The translations under genes were made by a program, and so were the position numbers. A stretch of 64,000 bases of DNA from Cacconaster sp045617505 (GTDB lineage: Bacteria; Bacteroidota; Bacteroidia; Bacteroidales; UBA932). Where the stretch lies: NCBI GenBank assembly GCA_045617505.1, contig JAZLIS010000103.1:42184-106183 (forward strand), given 5' to 3'. The notes below the pieces were generated by a model. It was not told the origin of the DNA, ran no database searches, and saw only the letters and a list, made by a program, of their open reading frames with translations. Position 1 is the stretch's first letter. Each line of letters opens with the position of its first letter. Shown here one piece after another: positions 1-8,491 of the stretch.

Positions 1-465
1 GCCGTCAAAATCAAAGCCGGAGGAGGCCGTTTCAAGACTACAGTCGAAAATATGAAGGAGCATACTGAGAAGGACGGCAGTATTCTTTCGGACAATGAGG
101 TGTTCATGAACGGAATGGATGTGTTCAATTTCGTGATGAGGGTTGTGCCAAAGAGTATCAAGACTCTCTGCTCTGAGAATAACATTGTGATGGAGAATGT
201 CGGACATCTTGTTCTACATCAGGCAAACAAATTTATGACGGACTTCATAGCCAAGAAAATCAAATACCCTCTTGGGAAAGTTCCTTATTGTCTGGACAGG
301 TTCGGCAATACAAGTTCTCCGTCAATTCCGCTTACCATCTCATCTGAGCTGCACGGACAGCCTTTGACAGATGCCATCATTTCCGGATTCGGTGCAGGCC
401 TCTCCTGGGGAACCGCCCATATCAGCCTTGCCGATTGCAAGGTGTCTGAACTCATAGAATATTAG
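1..465 (+). CDS. 3-oxoacyl-ACP synthase III-like enzyme, C-terminal part (5' truncated)
   Basis: The reading frame is open from base 1, so this is the C-terminal ~154 residues of a gene that starts outside the window. Two of the three catalytic positions of the KAS III fold are visible: the His in the VLHQAN motif (about residue 73 of the fragment) and the Asn in GNTSSPSIP. The nucleophilic Cys lies upstream of the window. Enzymes of this family condense or transfer acyl groups between CoA and acyl carrier protein. One base separates it from the VOC gene, and an FkbH-like protein and an ACP follow. A role in making a small acyl substituent for a surface glycan is therefore more likely than housekeeping fatty acid synthesis; that role is inference. 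Confidence 0.85.
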   Translation, partial: AVKIKAGGGRFKTTVENMKEHTEKDGSILSDNEVFMNGMDVFNFVMRVVPKSIKTLCSENNIVMENVGHLVLHQANKFMTDFIAKKIKYPLGKVPYCLDRFGNTSSPSIPLTISSELHGQPLTDAIISGFGAGLSWGTAHISLADCKVSELIEY

Positions 466-466
466 C

Positions 467-868
467 ATGTTACCATATTTCAGATTCCACCACACAGGAG
501 TTGCTGTCTTTGATATCGATGCCACAGCCAAGTTCTATCTTGATGCCGGCTATTCAAAAACCGAGACTGTGTATGATCCGCACCAGAATGTCTATATCTG
601 CTTCCTCACCAAAGAGGGGATGCCGATGATAGAACTGCTTGCGCCAAAGGATGAGACTTCGCCTGTCACCAAGACCTTGGACAAGAGTGGTGTTACGCCA
701 TACCATTTCTGCTATGAGGTGGATGACATCAATCAGGCAATTGCTGACCTCAGGAAATTGAAATTCGTTCCACTGATCAAGCCAGTGGAAGCTTGTGCCA
801 TCAATGACAAGAAGGTCTGTTTTCTTTTCAACAAACAAGCCGGACTAATTGAATTGGTGGAGGCATAA
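467..868 (+). CDS. VOC-family (glyoxalase/methylmalonyl-CoA epimerase-like) protein
   Basis: A 133-residue protein with the fold pattern of the vicinal oxygen chelate superfamily. It opens with FHHTGVAVFDIDATAKFY, carrying the usual first metal-ligand His, and a second half follows with YHFCYEVDDI and ending AGLIELVE. The length fits a single two-module VOC domain such as methylmalonyl-CoA epimerase. The start ATG lies one base after the stop of the KAS III gene, and the next gene starts 3 bases after this one, so all four genes from base 1 to 2678 form one operon. VOC enzymes use a divalent metal for isomerisation or epimerisation; here the substrate is probably an acyl thioester on the neighbouring ACP. 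The substrate itself cannot be read from the sequence. Confidence 0.8.
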   Translation: MLPYFRFHHTGVAVFDIDATAKFYLDAGYSKTETVYDPHQNVYICFLTKEGMPMIELLAPKDETSPVTKTLDKSGVTPYHFCYEVDDINQAIADLRKLKFVPLIKPVEACAINDKKVCFLFNKQAGLIELVEA

Positions 869-871
869 ACT

Positions 872-2452
872 ATGAACTACTTCGTTTTCAGAAACAATAC
901 CATCGAACGCTTTTTCCCGAAGGAGTATCAGTTCTCGGGATATGACGACATTTCCTTTATACCATCGGATGCCGAAGGGTATGTGTGGTACTATCAGGTG
1001 CCAATCAAATATAACCAGAAGGTACTTGCAGAGGAGATTAACGGCTATGCCCAGAAACTCTCGTTCGTTCTGAGCCAGATAGACAGCAGGAAGACGGTCA
1101 TCGCCCTTACGATGGACAGCCTCTATGCCGTTCCGTTTACGGAGGATGACTACAGCCTGCAGTCGGCTATTGCCAATTATAATCTTGCGCTTTACAACAT
1201 CGAGCGTCAACACTCTAATATGAAGGTGATTGACATCACCGAGTTCACGCGCAAATATGCGGTAGCCGAACTCTTCGACTGGAAATTCTATTTCATCAGT
1301 CAAATGGGAATGAACCCGAAACTCTCACGCGACTTTGCCGCCTGGTGGGAGAAGAAACTCTCGTCAGTGGCTTTGAAGCGCAAGAAGTGTCTGATGCTGG
1401 ATTTGGACAACACCCTTTGGGGTGGAGTGCTTGGTGAGGAAGGTATAAATGGTATCAAAATAGGTGGCGATTATCCCGGAAAGGCGTTCCTCTATTTTCA
1501 GGAGGCACTTCTGGAACTTTCGCGCCAAGGAGTGATTCTGACCGTATGCTCCAAGAATAACGAGCAAGACGTGCTGGATGCGTGGGAGAAGAATCCGTTC
1601 ATTGTGCTGAAGAAAGAGCAGTTTGCCGCATATCGCATCAACTGGACAGATAAGGCTACCAATATCAAAGAGTTGGCGGAAGAGTTGAACATCGGGCTTG
1701 ACAGTTTTGTGTTTGTGGATGACAATCCTACAGAAAGAGAGCTCATCAAACAGCTGCTTCCTATGGTTGCCGTTCCCGATTTTCCAGCCCAACCTTACGA
1801 ACTGCCTGTATTCTTCAAGCAGTTGGTGGAGGGCTACTTCAAGGTGTATTCCATCACCGATGAGGACAAGAAGAAAACCGAGCAGTACAAGGCCAATGCC
1901 GCCAGGGTTCAGGCTCAGCACTCGTTCACCGATTTCAGCGCATTCCTTGAGTCGCTGGACATTCAGATAGGCGTTGAGGCTGCCAATGAGTTCAATATCC
2001 AGCGAATCGCTCAGATGACTCAGAAGACCAACCAGTTCAATCTGACCACAAAGCGCTATACCGATGCTGATGTCCGTGGGTTTGTGGAAAATGGCTGGAA
2101 GATCTGGTGCATCAGTGTGGCTGATAAGTTCGGGGATAACGGCATTACGGGATGCATAATGGTAACACCTTCGGGCGAGATAGACACCTTCCTTTTGAGT
2201 TGCCGGATTCTCGGCAAAGGCATTGAGATTGCCTTTGTGAAGAAAGTTTTTGTTTTGCTCAAAGAGGCTGGCATCTCCGTGTTGAAAGCCAAATACATTC
2301 CTACCGCCAAGAACGCACAGGTCAAGGAATTCTGGGAGAAAGTTGGATTCGCTTGTGTGGCTGAGTCCGAGGATGGAGCCAAAGATTATGAACTGATGTT
2401 GGCTGATGCCGACCTCGAAATAGAAAAGTACTATCACATAAATTTGAAGTAA
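872..2452 (+). CDS. FkbH-like HAD-IIIC family protein
   Basis: A 526-residue protein of the FkbH family. The HAD domain starts near residue 175 with LMLDLDNTLWGGVLGEEG, which has the two Asp residues of HAD motif I. FVFVDDNPTERE is the later acidic motif, and the C-terminal third looks like a GNAT-type acyltransferase (GKGIEIAFVKKV, then AKNAQVKEFWEKVGF). In characterised members the HAD domain dephosphorylates 1,3-bisphosphoglycerate and loads a glyceryl group onto a partner ACP. The ACP gene begins one base after this stop codon, which supports that pairing. In surface-polysaccharide clusters such loaded ACPs are thought to feed unusual sugar substituents. The family call is solid; the actual C3 unit is inference. 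Confidence 0.88.
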   Translation: MNYFVFRNNTIERFFPKEYQFSGYDDISFIPSDAEGYVWYYQVPIKYNQKVLAEEINGYAQKLSFVLSQIDSRKTVIALTMDSLYAVPFTEDDYSLQSAIANYNLALYNIERQHSNMKVIDITEFTRKYAVAELFDWKFYFISQMGMNPKLSRDFAAWWEKKLSSVALKRKKCLMLDLDNTLWGGVLGEEGINGIKIGGDYPGKAFLYFQEALLELSRQGVILTVCSKNNEQDVLDAWEKNPFIVLKKEQFAAYRINWTDKATNIKELAEELNIGLDSFVFVDDNPTERELIKQLLPMVAVPDFPAQPYELPVFFKQLVEGYFKVYSITDEDKKKTEQYKANAARVQAQHSFTDFSAFLESLDIQIGVEAANEFNIQRIAQMTQKTNQFNLTTKRYTDADVRGFVENGWKIWCISVADKFGDNGITGCIMVTPSGEIDTFLLSCRILGKGIEIAFVKKVFVLLKEAGISVLKAKYIPTAKNAQVKEFWEKVGFACVAESEDGAKDYELMLADADLEIEKYYHINLK

Positions 2453-2453
2453 T

Positions 2454-2678
2454 ATGACACTTGAAGAAAGAGTATTGGATGTTTTGAAGAACACCTTCGA
2501 ACTTGATACAGTAGATAACACCTGCTCCCAGAAGACCTGCGAAAAGTGGGATTCGATGGGACAGCTCAACCTTGTTGTTGAACTCGAAACCGAGTTTGAC
2601 GTGTCGCTCGAACCCGAAGAAATTGGGGAGATGACCAACGTGGAATCGATAGTCCATATATTAAAAGGAAAGTATTAG
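2454..2678 (+). CDS. Acyl carrier protein
   Basis: A 74-residue acidic protein with the ACP four-helix pattern and the phosphopantetheine site WDSMGQLNLV (the Ser of DSM). It ends the operon with the FkbH-like, VOC and KAS III-like genes and is the obvious carrier for their substrate. It is a dedicated carrier rather than the housekeeping fatty-acid ACP, judging from this context. About 250 bases follow before the next gene. That gap holds no convincing terminator, only the promoter of the ATPase gene. Confidence 0.9.
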   Translation: MTLEERVLDVLKNTFELDTVDNTCSQKTCEKWDSMGQLNLVVELETEFDVSLEPEEIGEMTNVESIVHILKGKY

Positions 2679-2876
2679 AATCTGTTTTGAAATCACGCAA
2701 GGACTTACACCAAGAAAGATAAACTCTGATAATCTGACAAATATCGTTATGATATCAAGCGTTTCTGCGATAATTGGAACTAAAGACCATACGGTATACT
2801 GCCGTGAAAGGCTCAGGTGGGAATCAATGGATTTACAAAAGTGTTGCGCACACTCGACAAATATTATAGAAAAGTG

Positions 2877-2907
2877 TTGCTTGTAAACAACATATTTTCT
2901 ATATTTG
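2877..2907 (+). promoter_or_regulatory. Bacteroidetes-type promoter of the AAA/DUF4143 gene
   Basis: TTGC at 2877-2880, 19 bases, then TATATTTG at 2900-2907, a full match to the -7 consensus TAnnTTTG. It ends 18 bases before the ATG at 2926. An 11-bp word (AAAAGTGTTGC) occurs at 2837-2847 and again at 2870-2880, the second copy carrying the -33 element. The rest of the 2679-2876 gap shows nothing I can interpret. Confidence 0.7.
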
Positions 2908-2925
2908 CGCACTAAATGAAAACTT

Positions 2926-4170
2926 ATGGATGACTTGTTTCTGAAGCATAACAGGCTGATAGCCAATACTCCGACAAAGATTATCAGGGGTCAGATGCAG
3001 GCGGTCAACTGGGATTCGAGCTTGATTTGCATCCAAGGTGCAAAGGGCGTGGGGAAATCGACTTTGCTCAAGCAGTTTGTGAAGTTGAACTACAAGCCTG
3101 GCGACCGGGCTGTGCTGTATTGTTCGGCTGACTCGGTCTATTTTTCATCACATTCCCTCCTTGAGCTGGCCGACAAGTTCTGCATCAACGGAGGAGAGAG
3201 GCTTATCATCGATGAGATTCATAAGTATCCGGAATGGAGCAAGGAAATAAAGGAGATATATGAGATTTATCCTGAATTGAAGGTCGTGATAAGCGGTTCT
3301 TCGCTGCTGCAGCTGCTGGAGGGTGATGCGGACTTGTCGAGGCGTTATGTCAAGCATACGATGAAGGGTCTGTCGCTCTGCGAGTTCCTGCGTTTCTACA
3401 AGGGGATTGAGCTGCCGATGTGGAGTCTGGAGGAGATTCTTGGCAATGCTCCGGCAATCTGTGCTGAGGTCAATGCCGCCTGCAAGCCTGTGAAGCATTT
3501 CAAGGAGTATCTGCAATTCGGGTATTATCCGTTCTTCTTGGAAAGCCGTGTGGACTATTATACGAAGCTGGAGCAGGTGGTGAATTATATCGTGGATACG
3601 GAACTTCCGCAAATCTGTGGGGTGGATGTGGCCAACTTGCGTAAAATCAAGGCTCTGATTTCCATTATCTGCAATGCCGTGCCTTTCGAGCTCGATGCCA
3701 AGAAGCTGGCGGGGGCGATTGAGGTGTCGAGGGATACGGTCATCGAGTATCTGCAGGATCTGGACAAGGCCGACATATTCAATCTGATTTATTCTGAGAA
3801 GAAAAGCATTGGCAAGTTGACCAAGCCGGACAAGATTTATATGGAGAACCCCAACCTACTGTATGCGCTTGCGCCAGCCAGTGTGGAGATAGGTACGGCC
3901 CGCGAGACGTTTGCCGTCAGCAGTCTGATGCGTGCTCACGATGTGGAATATGGTAAGGAGCACGGTGATTTCAAGGTGGATTCGAAGTATGTGTTCGAGA
4001 TTGGTGGGGCGGGCAAGGATTTCCGCCAGATAGCCGGAATCAAGGACTCATACGTCTTTGCCGATGACCTGGAATATCCCGATGGGGCAAAGCTTCCGCT
4101 TTGGCTGCTGGGGTTTGAGAACACACCCCTGACTAAAAATTTTCAAGCCTGGAGCACTTGCGAAACTTAA
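2926..4170 (+). CDS. AAA+ ATPase with DUF4143 domain
   Basis: A 414-residue ATPase of the large AAA_14/DUF4143 family that is expanded in Bacteroidales. It shows Walker A GAKGVGKSTLLKQF (about residues 38-51), Walker B LIIDEIHKYPEW, sensor-like VISGSSLLQL, then the DUF4143 region with a winged-helix-like stretch (KLAGAIEVSRDTVIEYLQDL). Function is not established; members have been suggested to act in defence, mobile-element biology or regulation. The C-terminus is odd: relatives usually stop soon after a PLWL.GF motif. Here about 17 further residues follow PLWLLGF, and the last codons contain ACTTGCGAAACTT, a word that recurs twice near 30.6 kb. The tail may therefore be fused to repeat DNA. 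The gene stands alone with its own promoter. Confidence 0.85.
   Translation: MDDLFLKHNRLIANTPTKIIRGQMQAVNWDSSLICIQGAKGVGKSTLLKQFVKLNYKPGDRAVLYCSADSVYFSSHSLLELADKFCINGGERLIIDEIHKYPEWSKEIKEIYEIYPELKVVISGSSLLQLLEGDADLSRRYVKHTMKGLSLCEFLRFYKGIELPMWSLEEILGNAPAICAEVNAACKPVKHFKEYLQFGYYPFFLESRVDYYTKLEQVVNYIVDTELPQICGVDVANLRKIKALISIICNAVPFELDAKKLAGAIEVSRDTVIEYLQDLDKADIFNLIYSEKKSIGKLTKPDKIYMENPNLLYALAPASVEIGTARETFAVSSLMRAHDVEYGKEHGDFKVDSKYVFEIGGAGKDFRQIAGIKDSYVFADDLEYPDGAKLPLWLLGFENTPLTKNFQAWSTCET
4156..4168 (+). repeat. 13-bp word shared with the repeat cluster at 30.6 kb
   Basis: ACTTGCGAAACTT overlaps the last codons of the AAA/DUF4143 gene. The same 13 bases occur at 30668-30680 and, inverted, at 30621-30633. 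Nothing here proves mobility. Confidence 0.5.
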
Positions 4171-4206
4171 ATTAATGACTTATTTTGCTTTTTATAGAAT
4201 TTAAAA

Positions 4207-5259
4207 ATGAAAGAAGATAGCAGCTATATTAAAAAGTGCAAGGTCCTCGTCACATGTATGACCTACAATCACAGCAAGTATATTACTGATGCTTTGAATG
4301 GTTTTGCAATGCAAAAAACCGACTTCCCGTTTGTCTGTCTGGTAATGGATGATGCAAGCACTGACGGAGAGCAGGAGGTTATCCGTGATTTTCTGAACAA
4401 AGAGTGTCTGATGGACAAAGCCGAACATTATGATCACGAATTGGCCGATATCGTAATCGCAGAACACAAAACAAATCTGAATTGCAAGTTTGCTATTTAC
4501 TTCCTTAAAGTCAACTTATATAACACAAACAAGAAGGAGCCTCTTGTTAAAGAGTGGCAAGCACATTGCCCTTATATCGCTCTTTGCGAGGGAGATGATT
4601 ATTGGATTGATCCATTAAAGTTGCAAAAACAGGTAGATTATATGGATAAGCATCAGAAATGCACACTATGCTTCACAAATGGCTTATGTTATAAAGATAG
4701 CTTGTTTGAGAAACGAGTTGTACCATACGATTCAATTAATGTCCCGTATTATAAAAAAGGAAATTCCGATTATTCTTTCGAAGAGATGCTCGGCTTAGAC
4801 TATGTGCCCACAGCCAGTTTGCTATTTAGAACCAACATAATTTCAAACATCCCAAACCTTCCGTCTGATTGCTTCTCTGGAGACACATACTATAGATTAT
4901 ATGCAACCAGTAAAGGCTACGCACACTTTATTGACCAAGACACTTGTGTTTATAATATTGGCATCAATTCATCAATAACGACAAACTGGCTAAATAATAT
5001 ATCATTATATAGAAAATTTAAAGAATCATTTGTCAAAATGCTCGAAGCAATGAATAAAATCACAGAGTATCAATATTCTAAATGTCTCAATGCCGCCATA
5101 TGCCGGGAAAAAACACGCTTTTATAAAGATGACAACGATTGGGAGAATTTATATTCCAAAACTATTAGAGAATATATGTCTACAAAATCTCTGTCTGAGA
5201 GGTTTAGATATTACGCATTCCCTATCACAAAAAGAATCAGAACTATTTTTCAGAAATAG
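4207..5259 (+). CDS. Family 2 glycosyltransferase
   Basis: A 350-residue GT-A fold glycosyltransferase. The N-terminal core reads LVTCMTYNHSKYITDALNG, then VMDDASTDG (the nucleotide-binding Asp pair), then LCEGDDYWIDPLKL carrying the DxD-like motif and the YWIDPLKLQKQ signature common in capsule and O-antigen loci. There is no membrane helix, so it is likely a cytoplasmic or peripheral enzyme that extends a lipid-linked repeat unit. Twelve bases separate it from the next glycosyltransferase, so the two are probably cotranscribed. The gene is markedly AT-rich compared with the core genes after 16 kb, as often seen for horizontally exchanged polysaccharide genes. Donor and acceptor cannot be inferred. 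Confidence 0.88.
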   Translation: MKEDSSYIKKCKVLVTCMTYNHSKYITDALNGFAMQKTDFPFVCLVMDDASTDGEQEVIRDFLNKECLMDKAEHYDHELADIVIAEHKTNLNCKFAIYFLKVNLYNTNKKEPLVKEWQAHCPYIALCEGDDYWIDPLKLQKQVDYMDKHQKCTLCFTNGLCYKDSLFEKRVVPYDSINVPYYKKGNSDYSFEEMLGLDYVPTASLLFRTNIISNIPNLPSDCFSGDTYYRLYATSKGYAHFIDQDTCVYNIGINSSITTNWLNNISLYRKFKESFVKMLEAMNKITEYQYSKCLNAAICREKTRFYKDDNDWENLYSKTIREYMSTKSLSERFRYYAFPITKRIRTIFQK

Positions 5260-5270
5260 TATATACTGCA

Positions 5271-6389
5271 ATGGTTGACTCAAATAGCAAGATAAAAGTA
5301 CTAGAAGTTGTAAATGCTTTCACCCGTGGAGGCACGGAAAGTTTTATTATCAACAACCTCTTAAAATTAAATCAAGAAAGGTATTCTATCACAATTGCTA
5401 TCCTCGCATCTAATTTTAGTCCATATGAGGAATTAGCAAGAAATAAGGGTTGGAATATCGTATTTTTGGATGCTTGTTTTGCCAAAGGAAATATAGTCAA
5501 TGCTTTCAAGCGGCTATACAAGTTTATTAAATATGGCAAATTTGATGTTGTTCATTCTCATATTGATATATACAATGCATATCCTATGCTGGCCGCATAT
5601 CTTAATCGGACAGAAAAGAGGATATCACATTCCCACAGTTCATCTTTTTTTATTAATGGGAGCTTCAAAAGAAGATTTTATTACAATGTTTTTTTGAGAG
5701 AAATTATCGTACTATTTTCAACAGAGCGTTGCGCATGTAGCAAAGAGGCAGGAATACAATTATATGGGAAGAAGCGATTTAAAATTATTCACAATGGAAT
5801 AGACTTATCCAGATTTTCTGGCAAGGTTTCTCTTCCCAATGACATATTTCTACCTATTAATTGTAAAATTTATGGGAGTATTTCAAGATATGACGAGAAC
5901 AAGAACCTTCCTTTTGTTGTAGATGTCTTTAATGAAATCCATAAAATAGAACCAAATAGTTTTCTACTTCTAGGAGGTGTTGATGGAAGTACAAAAGAAA
6001 TTGCCTTAAAGAAAATTAAAGACTATTCCCTATGCGAATGTGTAAGAGAAATAGGAGAACGCTGTGATGTGCCTCAAATATTACACTATATTGACTGCTT
6101 TCTTTTCCCCTCAAAAAAAGAGGGATTAGGAATTATTCTTCTCGAATGCCAGGCAAGTGGAGTTCACGTGGTAACCTCTACAGGAGTTACTGATGCCGTA
6201 GACGTTGGATTGGATCTAGTAGATTTTGTAGACTTGTCTCAGCCGATTGCACAATGGGCAACCATATCTATTAAGGCTATGAGGAAAGATCTTGGATTTG
6301 ACCGTATCAAAAAAGCTTTTACTGAAAATAAATTTGACATAGAATGTAGTGTGAAAGAACTCGAAAGAATATATTCATCCAGACGTTGA
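5271..6389 (+). CDS. Family 4/1 glycosyltransferase
   Basis: A 372-residue GT-B fold enzyme. The N-terminal acceptor domain has EVVNAFTRGGTESFIINNL, typical of GT4 proteins. The C-terminal nucleotide-sugar domain has IHNGIDLSRF, YGSISRYDENKNLPF and the phosphate-binding segment FLFPSKKEGLGIILLECQAS with its conserved acidic residues. It is expected to transfer a hexose from an NDP-sugar onto the growing glycan at the cytoplasmic face. It is AT-rich like its neighbours. It ends 5 bases from the 3' end of the convergent glycosyltransferase at 6395, with no terminator hairpin between them. Confidence 0.88.
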   Translation: MVDSNSKIKVLEVVNAFTRGGTESFIINNLLKLNQERYSITIAILASNFSPYEELARNKGWNIVFLDACFAKGNIVNAFKRLYKFIKYGKFDVVHSHIDIYNAYPMLAAYLNRTEKRISHSHSSSFFINGSFKRRFYYNVFLREIIVLFSTERCACSKEAGIQLYGKKRFKIIHNGIDLSRFSGKVSLPNDIFLPINCKIYGSISRYDENKNLPFVVDVFNEIHKIEPNSFLLLGGVDGSTKEIALKKIKDYSLCECVREIGERCDVPQILHYIDCFLFPSKKEGLGIILLECQASGVHVVTSTGVTDAVDVGLDLVDFVDLSQPIAQWATISIKAMRKDLGFDRIKKAFTENKFDIECSVKELERIYSSRR

Positions 6390-6394
6390 TTATT

Positions 6395-7585
6395 TCATGA
6401 GAAATAAGTCAAGTAACATTTAAATTTATCTCTGAAATCGTACCGAGACGCTATCATACAACAATTAAAATCACTTTTCTTAGCCTTATCAACTAATGAA
6501 AGCACAGTGCGTAACAGGTCTTCATAATTATCCTTATCAACTACAACGCCACAAGAATTATCGATAATTTCCGGGCATCCTCCTGTTCTATAGGTAATTA
6601 CAGGAGTACCACAGGCCAACGCTTCTATATTAACGAGGCCTAAAACCTCCTCACGAGTTGGATTCACGAACACATCAGCTGTAGTATATATTTCAGCAAG
6701 TTCTACTTTGTTGTTTGTGCGGTGTATTGAGATTATATTCTTCGGCAGACACTTTTCAACATTATCATCTGTCCCGACTAATACTATTCTATACGAATCG
6801 TCCAAGTCGTAGGCAAGTCTAACAAAGACGTCCAACCCCTTTCTCTGACCCCACCCAAATGCAACACCGAGCACAATTTTTGTGTCCTGCAAATCATAGT
6901 GTTGTCTGAAGTTACTTCCGCAAGGTTTAAACACTGTCAAATCAATTCCATTATTAATCACAACTATATGATATCCTTTCAGATATGACTGTTTCACAAT
7001 ATCAGCAAGCCACCGTGAAGGTGTGACGATTGTCATATCCGGTACCCCAAGAAAACAGGATTTCTTGATGCGATGCATTCTTGAAGAATTGTCAATGAAA
7101 CTGTCAGGATACTCCCGATGCTGAGGACATTTGGAACATTCCGTTTTCCATTTTTCGCAACCAATCATATCAAAATGAGGACAGTGCCCGGTAATAGCCC
7201 AACAATCATGCATAGTCCAAACAACCTTTATTTGGTTGTCTTTAATAAACTTGAATAGGATGGGCAAGTTTAGATACCACCCATGAATTACGTGTAGATG
7301 TATTGCTTGCACACCAAATTGACGGAGTTTCCTAACCAGTTTTTTTGTCGCATTCCGATAAAGTAAGTCATCGCATCCGAAGATTTTTGAAATAAGAATA
7401 TTCAGATTTCGTACTATTCTATTTCCTATAATATACGATTCTTCAACCTTTTTGGACAGATTCTTTTTCGTTGCAGGATAGCAAATCAGAACTTGATCTC
7501 CTCTTTCTCTTAATAGATCAGCAATACCCAACATAATTGTGCCGGTACTGCCGTAATTTGAAGTATTGATTTCTGCCACTTTCAT
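6395..7585 (-). CDS. Family 4 glycosyltransferase
   Basis: A 396-residue GT-B glycosyltransferase. The start is taken at the ATG at 7585 (MKVAEINTSNYGSTG), because the frame extends only to a GTG two codons further upstream. The N-terminal glycine-rich loop NYGSTGTIM, the central VINNGIDLTVF and the donor-site region VNPTREEVLGLVNIEALACG are all intact. A Cys-rich stretch (CEKWKTECSKCPQH) sits in the middle and is seen in a subgroup of these transferases from capsule loci. It lies two bases downstream of the GT2 stop at 7588, so the pair forms a minus-strand operon facing the plus-strand pair. Sugar specificity is unknown. Confidence 0.88.
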   Translation of the reverse strand: MKVAEINTSNYGSTGTIMLGIADLLRERGDQVLICYPATKKNLSKKVEESYIIGNRIVRNLNILISKIFGCDDLLYRNATKKLVRKLRQFGVQAIHLHVIHGWYLNLPILFKFIKDNQIKVVWTMHDCWAITGHCPHFDMIGCEKWKTECSKCPQHREYPDSFIDNSSRMHRIKKSCFLGVPDMTIVTPSRWLADIVKQSYLKGYHIVVINNGIDLTVFKPCGSNFRQHYDLQDTKIVLGVAFGWGQRKGLDVFVRLAYDLDDSYRIVLVGTDDNVEKCLPKNIISIHRTNNKVELAEIYTTADVFVNPTREEVLGLVNIEALACGTPVITYRTGGCPEIIDNSCGVVVDKDNYEDLLRTVLSLVDKAKKSDFNCCMIASRYDFRDKFKCYLTYFS

Positions 7586-7587
7586 AT

Positions 7588-8376
7588 TCACAGCGCCTTA
7601 TAGTGTTTTGCCACAAATCTGAAGAAAGGTATCCTGATAAATTTCGGCATACATTTCTTGACTGCTCTGACGATGGATTTCCTCAAGAGATGGGATTTTC
7701 TTTCTTTGGAAACATCAATGCCTCTGGCTTCAATAATATTAAACATTTCATTTGCAGATGCCTTATAGTGCCTGAAGGTGGCGCCATCATCCATTTCCAC
7801 CTTGGCTACAAGGCGGTTGCAATAGGAAAACTTATAGTCATTAAGATAGAAATAAGACAATTGTTCAAAGTCTGCGGCATATCTGTACTTCGTATCAAAC
7901 TTATGTGCCCTCAGCAACTCAGTTTTAACAAATGAAGCCTGATGGGATATGCTCATCTTGTTGTTCAGATACGCCTGTTTGGGACGCACAATGAAAGAAC
8001 CGTATTCGAAAATCTGCTCAGAATCACCGTAAACCACGTCGGCACCCGGATTTGCCTGGATAAAAGCGGCGACGTCGGTTAAAACCCGATTGTCGGCAAA
8101 AACATCTCCGGCATTCAGAAACAATACATAATCGCCTTGGGCAGCATCTATGCCTTTATTCATTCCAAAATAGATGCCCCCGTCTTTTTCACTCACGTAA
8201 TGCGCAATTCCGGAACGATACTTTTCGATTATCTGTTGCGCTCCATCGGTGCTTCCTCCATCAATAATGACATACTCGATATTCTGATAGTCCTGATTGA
8301 TGACGGACAGAATAGTCTTTTCAATAATGTTTCTGGTGTTAAAAGAAACAGTAACAATAGTTAGTAATGGACTCAT
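7588..8376 (-). CDS. Family 2 glycosyltransferase (WcaA-like)
   Basis: A 262-residue GT2 enzyme. It shows TIVTVSFNTRNIIEKTI, YVIIDGGSTDGAQQII (the D.GSTDG nucleotide-binding motif) and VLFLNAGDVF, where many relatives have a DDD-type metal site. The short size and MSPLLTIVTVSFN opening match small GT2 proteins that add one sugar in polysaccharide repeat-unit assembly. It is the first gene of a two-gene minus-strand unit with the GT4 at 6395-7585. The 115 bases upstream contain a short coding relic of an AAA ATPase and no clear promoter, which suggests that the island at 8.4-14.3 kb was inserted next to it. Confidence 0.88.
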   Translation of the reverse strand: MSPLLTIVTVSFNTRNIIEKTILSVINQDYQNIEYVIIDGGSTDGAQQIIEKYRSGIAHYVSEKDGGIYFGMNKGIDAAQGDYVLFLNAGDVFADNRVLTDVAAFIQANPGADVVYGDSEQIFEYGSFIVRPKQAYLNNKMSISHQASFVKTELLRAHKFDTKYRYAADFEQLSYFYLNDYKFSYCNRLVAKVEMDDGATFRHYKASANEMFNIIEARGIDVSKERKSHLLRKSIVRAVKKCMPKFIRIPFFRFVAKHYKAL

Positions 8377-8445
8377 AGGTATATCTATAATGCGTACTCA
8401 CAGTGATTATCTCCACATAAATAATTCGTTCTTCCCCTTCGTAAT

Positions 8446-8476
8446 CCATCTCCCGAAGAATGGGCCTTCCAGTTTC
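8446..8476 (-). pseudogene. Relic of an AAA ATPase C-terminus
   Basis: Read on the minus strand, this stretch encodes KLEGPFFGRWITKG. That is nearly the last line of the intact ATPase at 9261-10334, which ends ELEDPFFGRWVKEG. At DNA level, 8450-8470 and 9281-9301 share CTCCCGAAGAATGGG. Two stop codons precede the relic in frame, so only the tail survives. It points to an older ATPase copy lost from this site or to a rearrangement. Confidence 0.55.
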
Positions 8477-8491
8477 TACTATACAAAAAAG

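Noticed and set aside
1364..2638. A 424-codon minus-strand frame across the FkbH gene
   Set aside because: It is a shadow of the FkbH-like gene and crosses the ACP gene.
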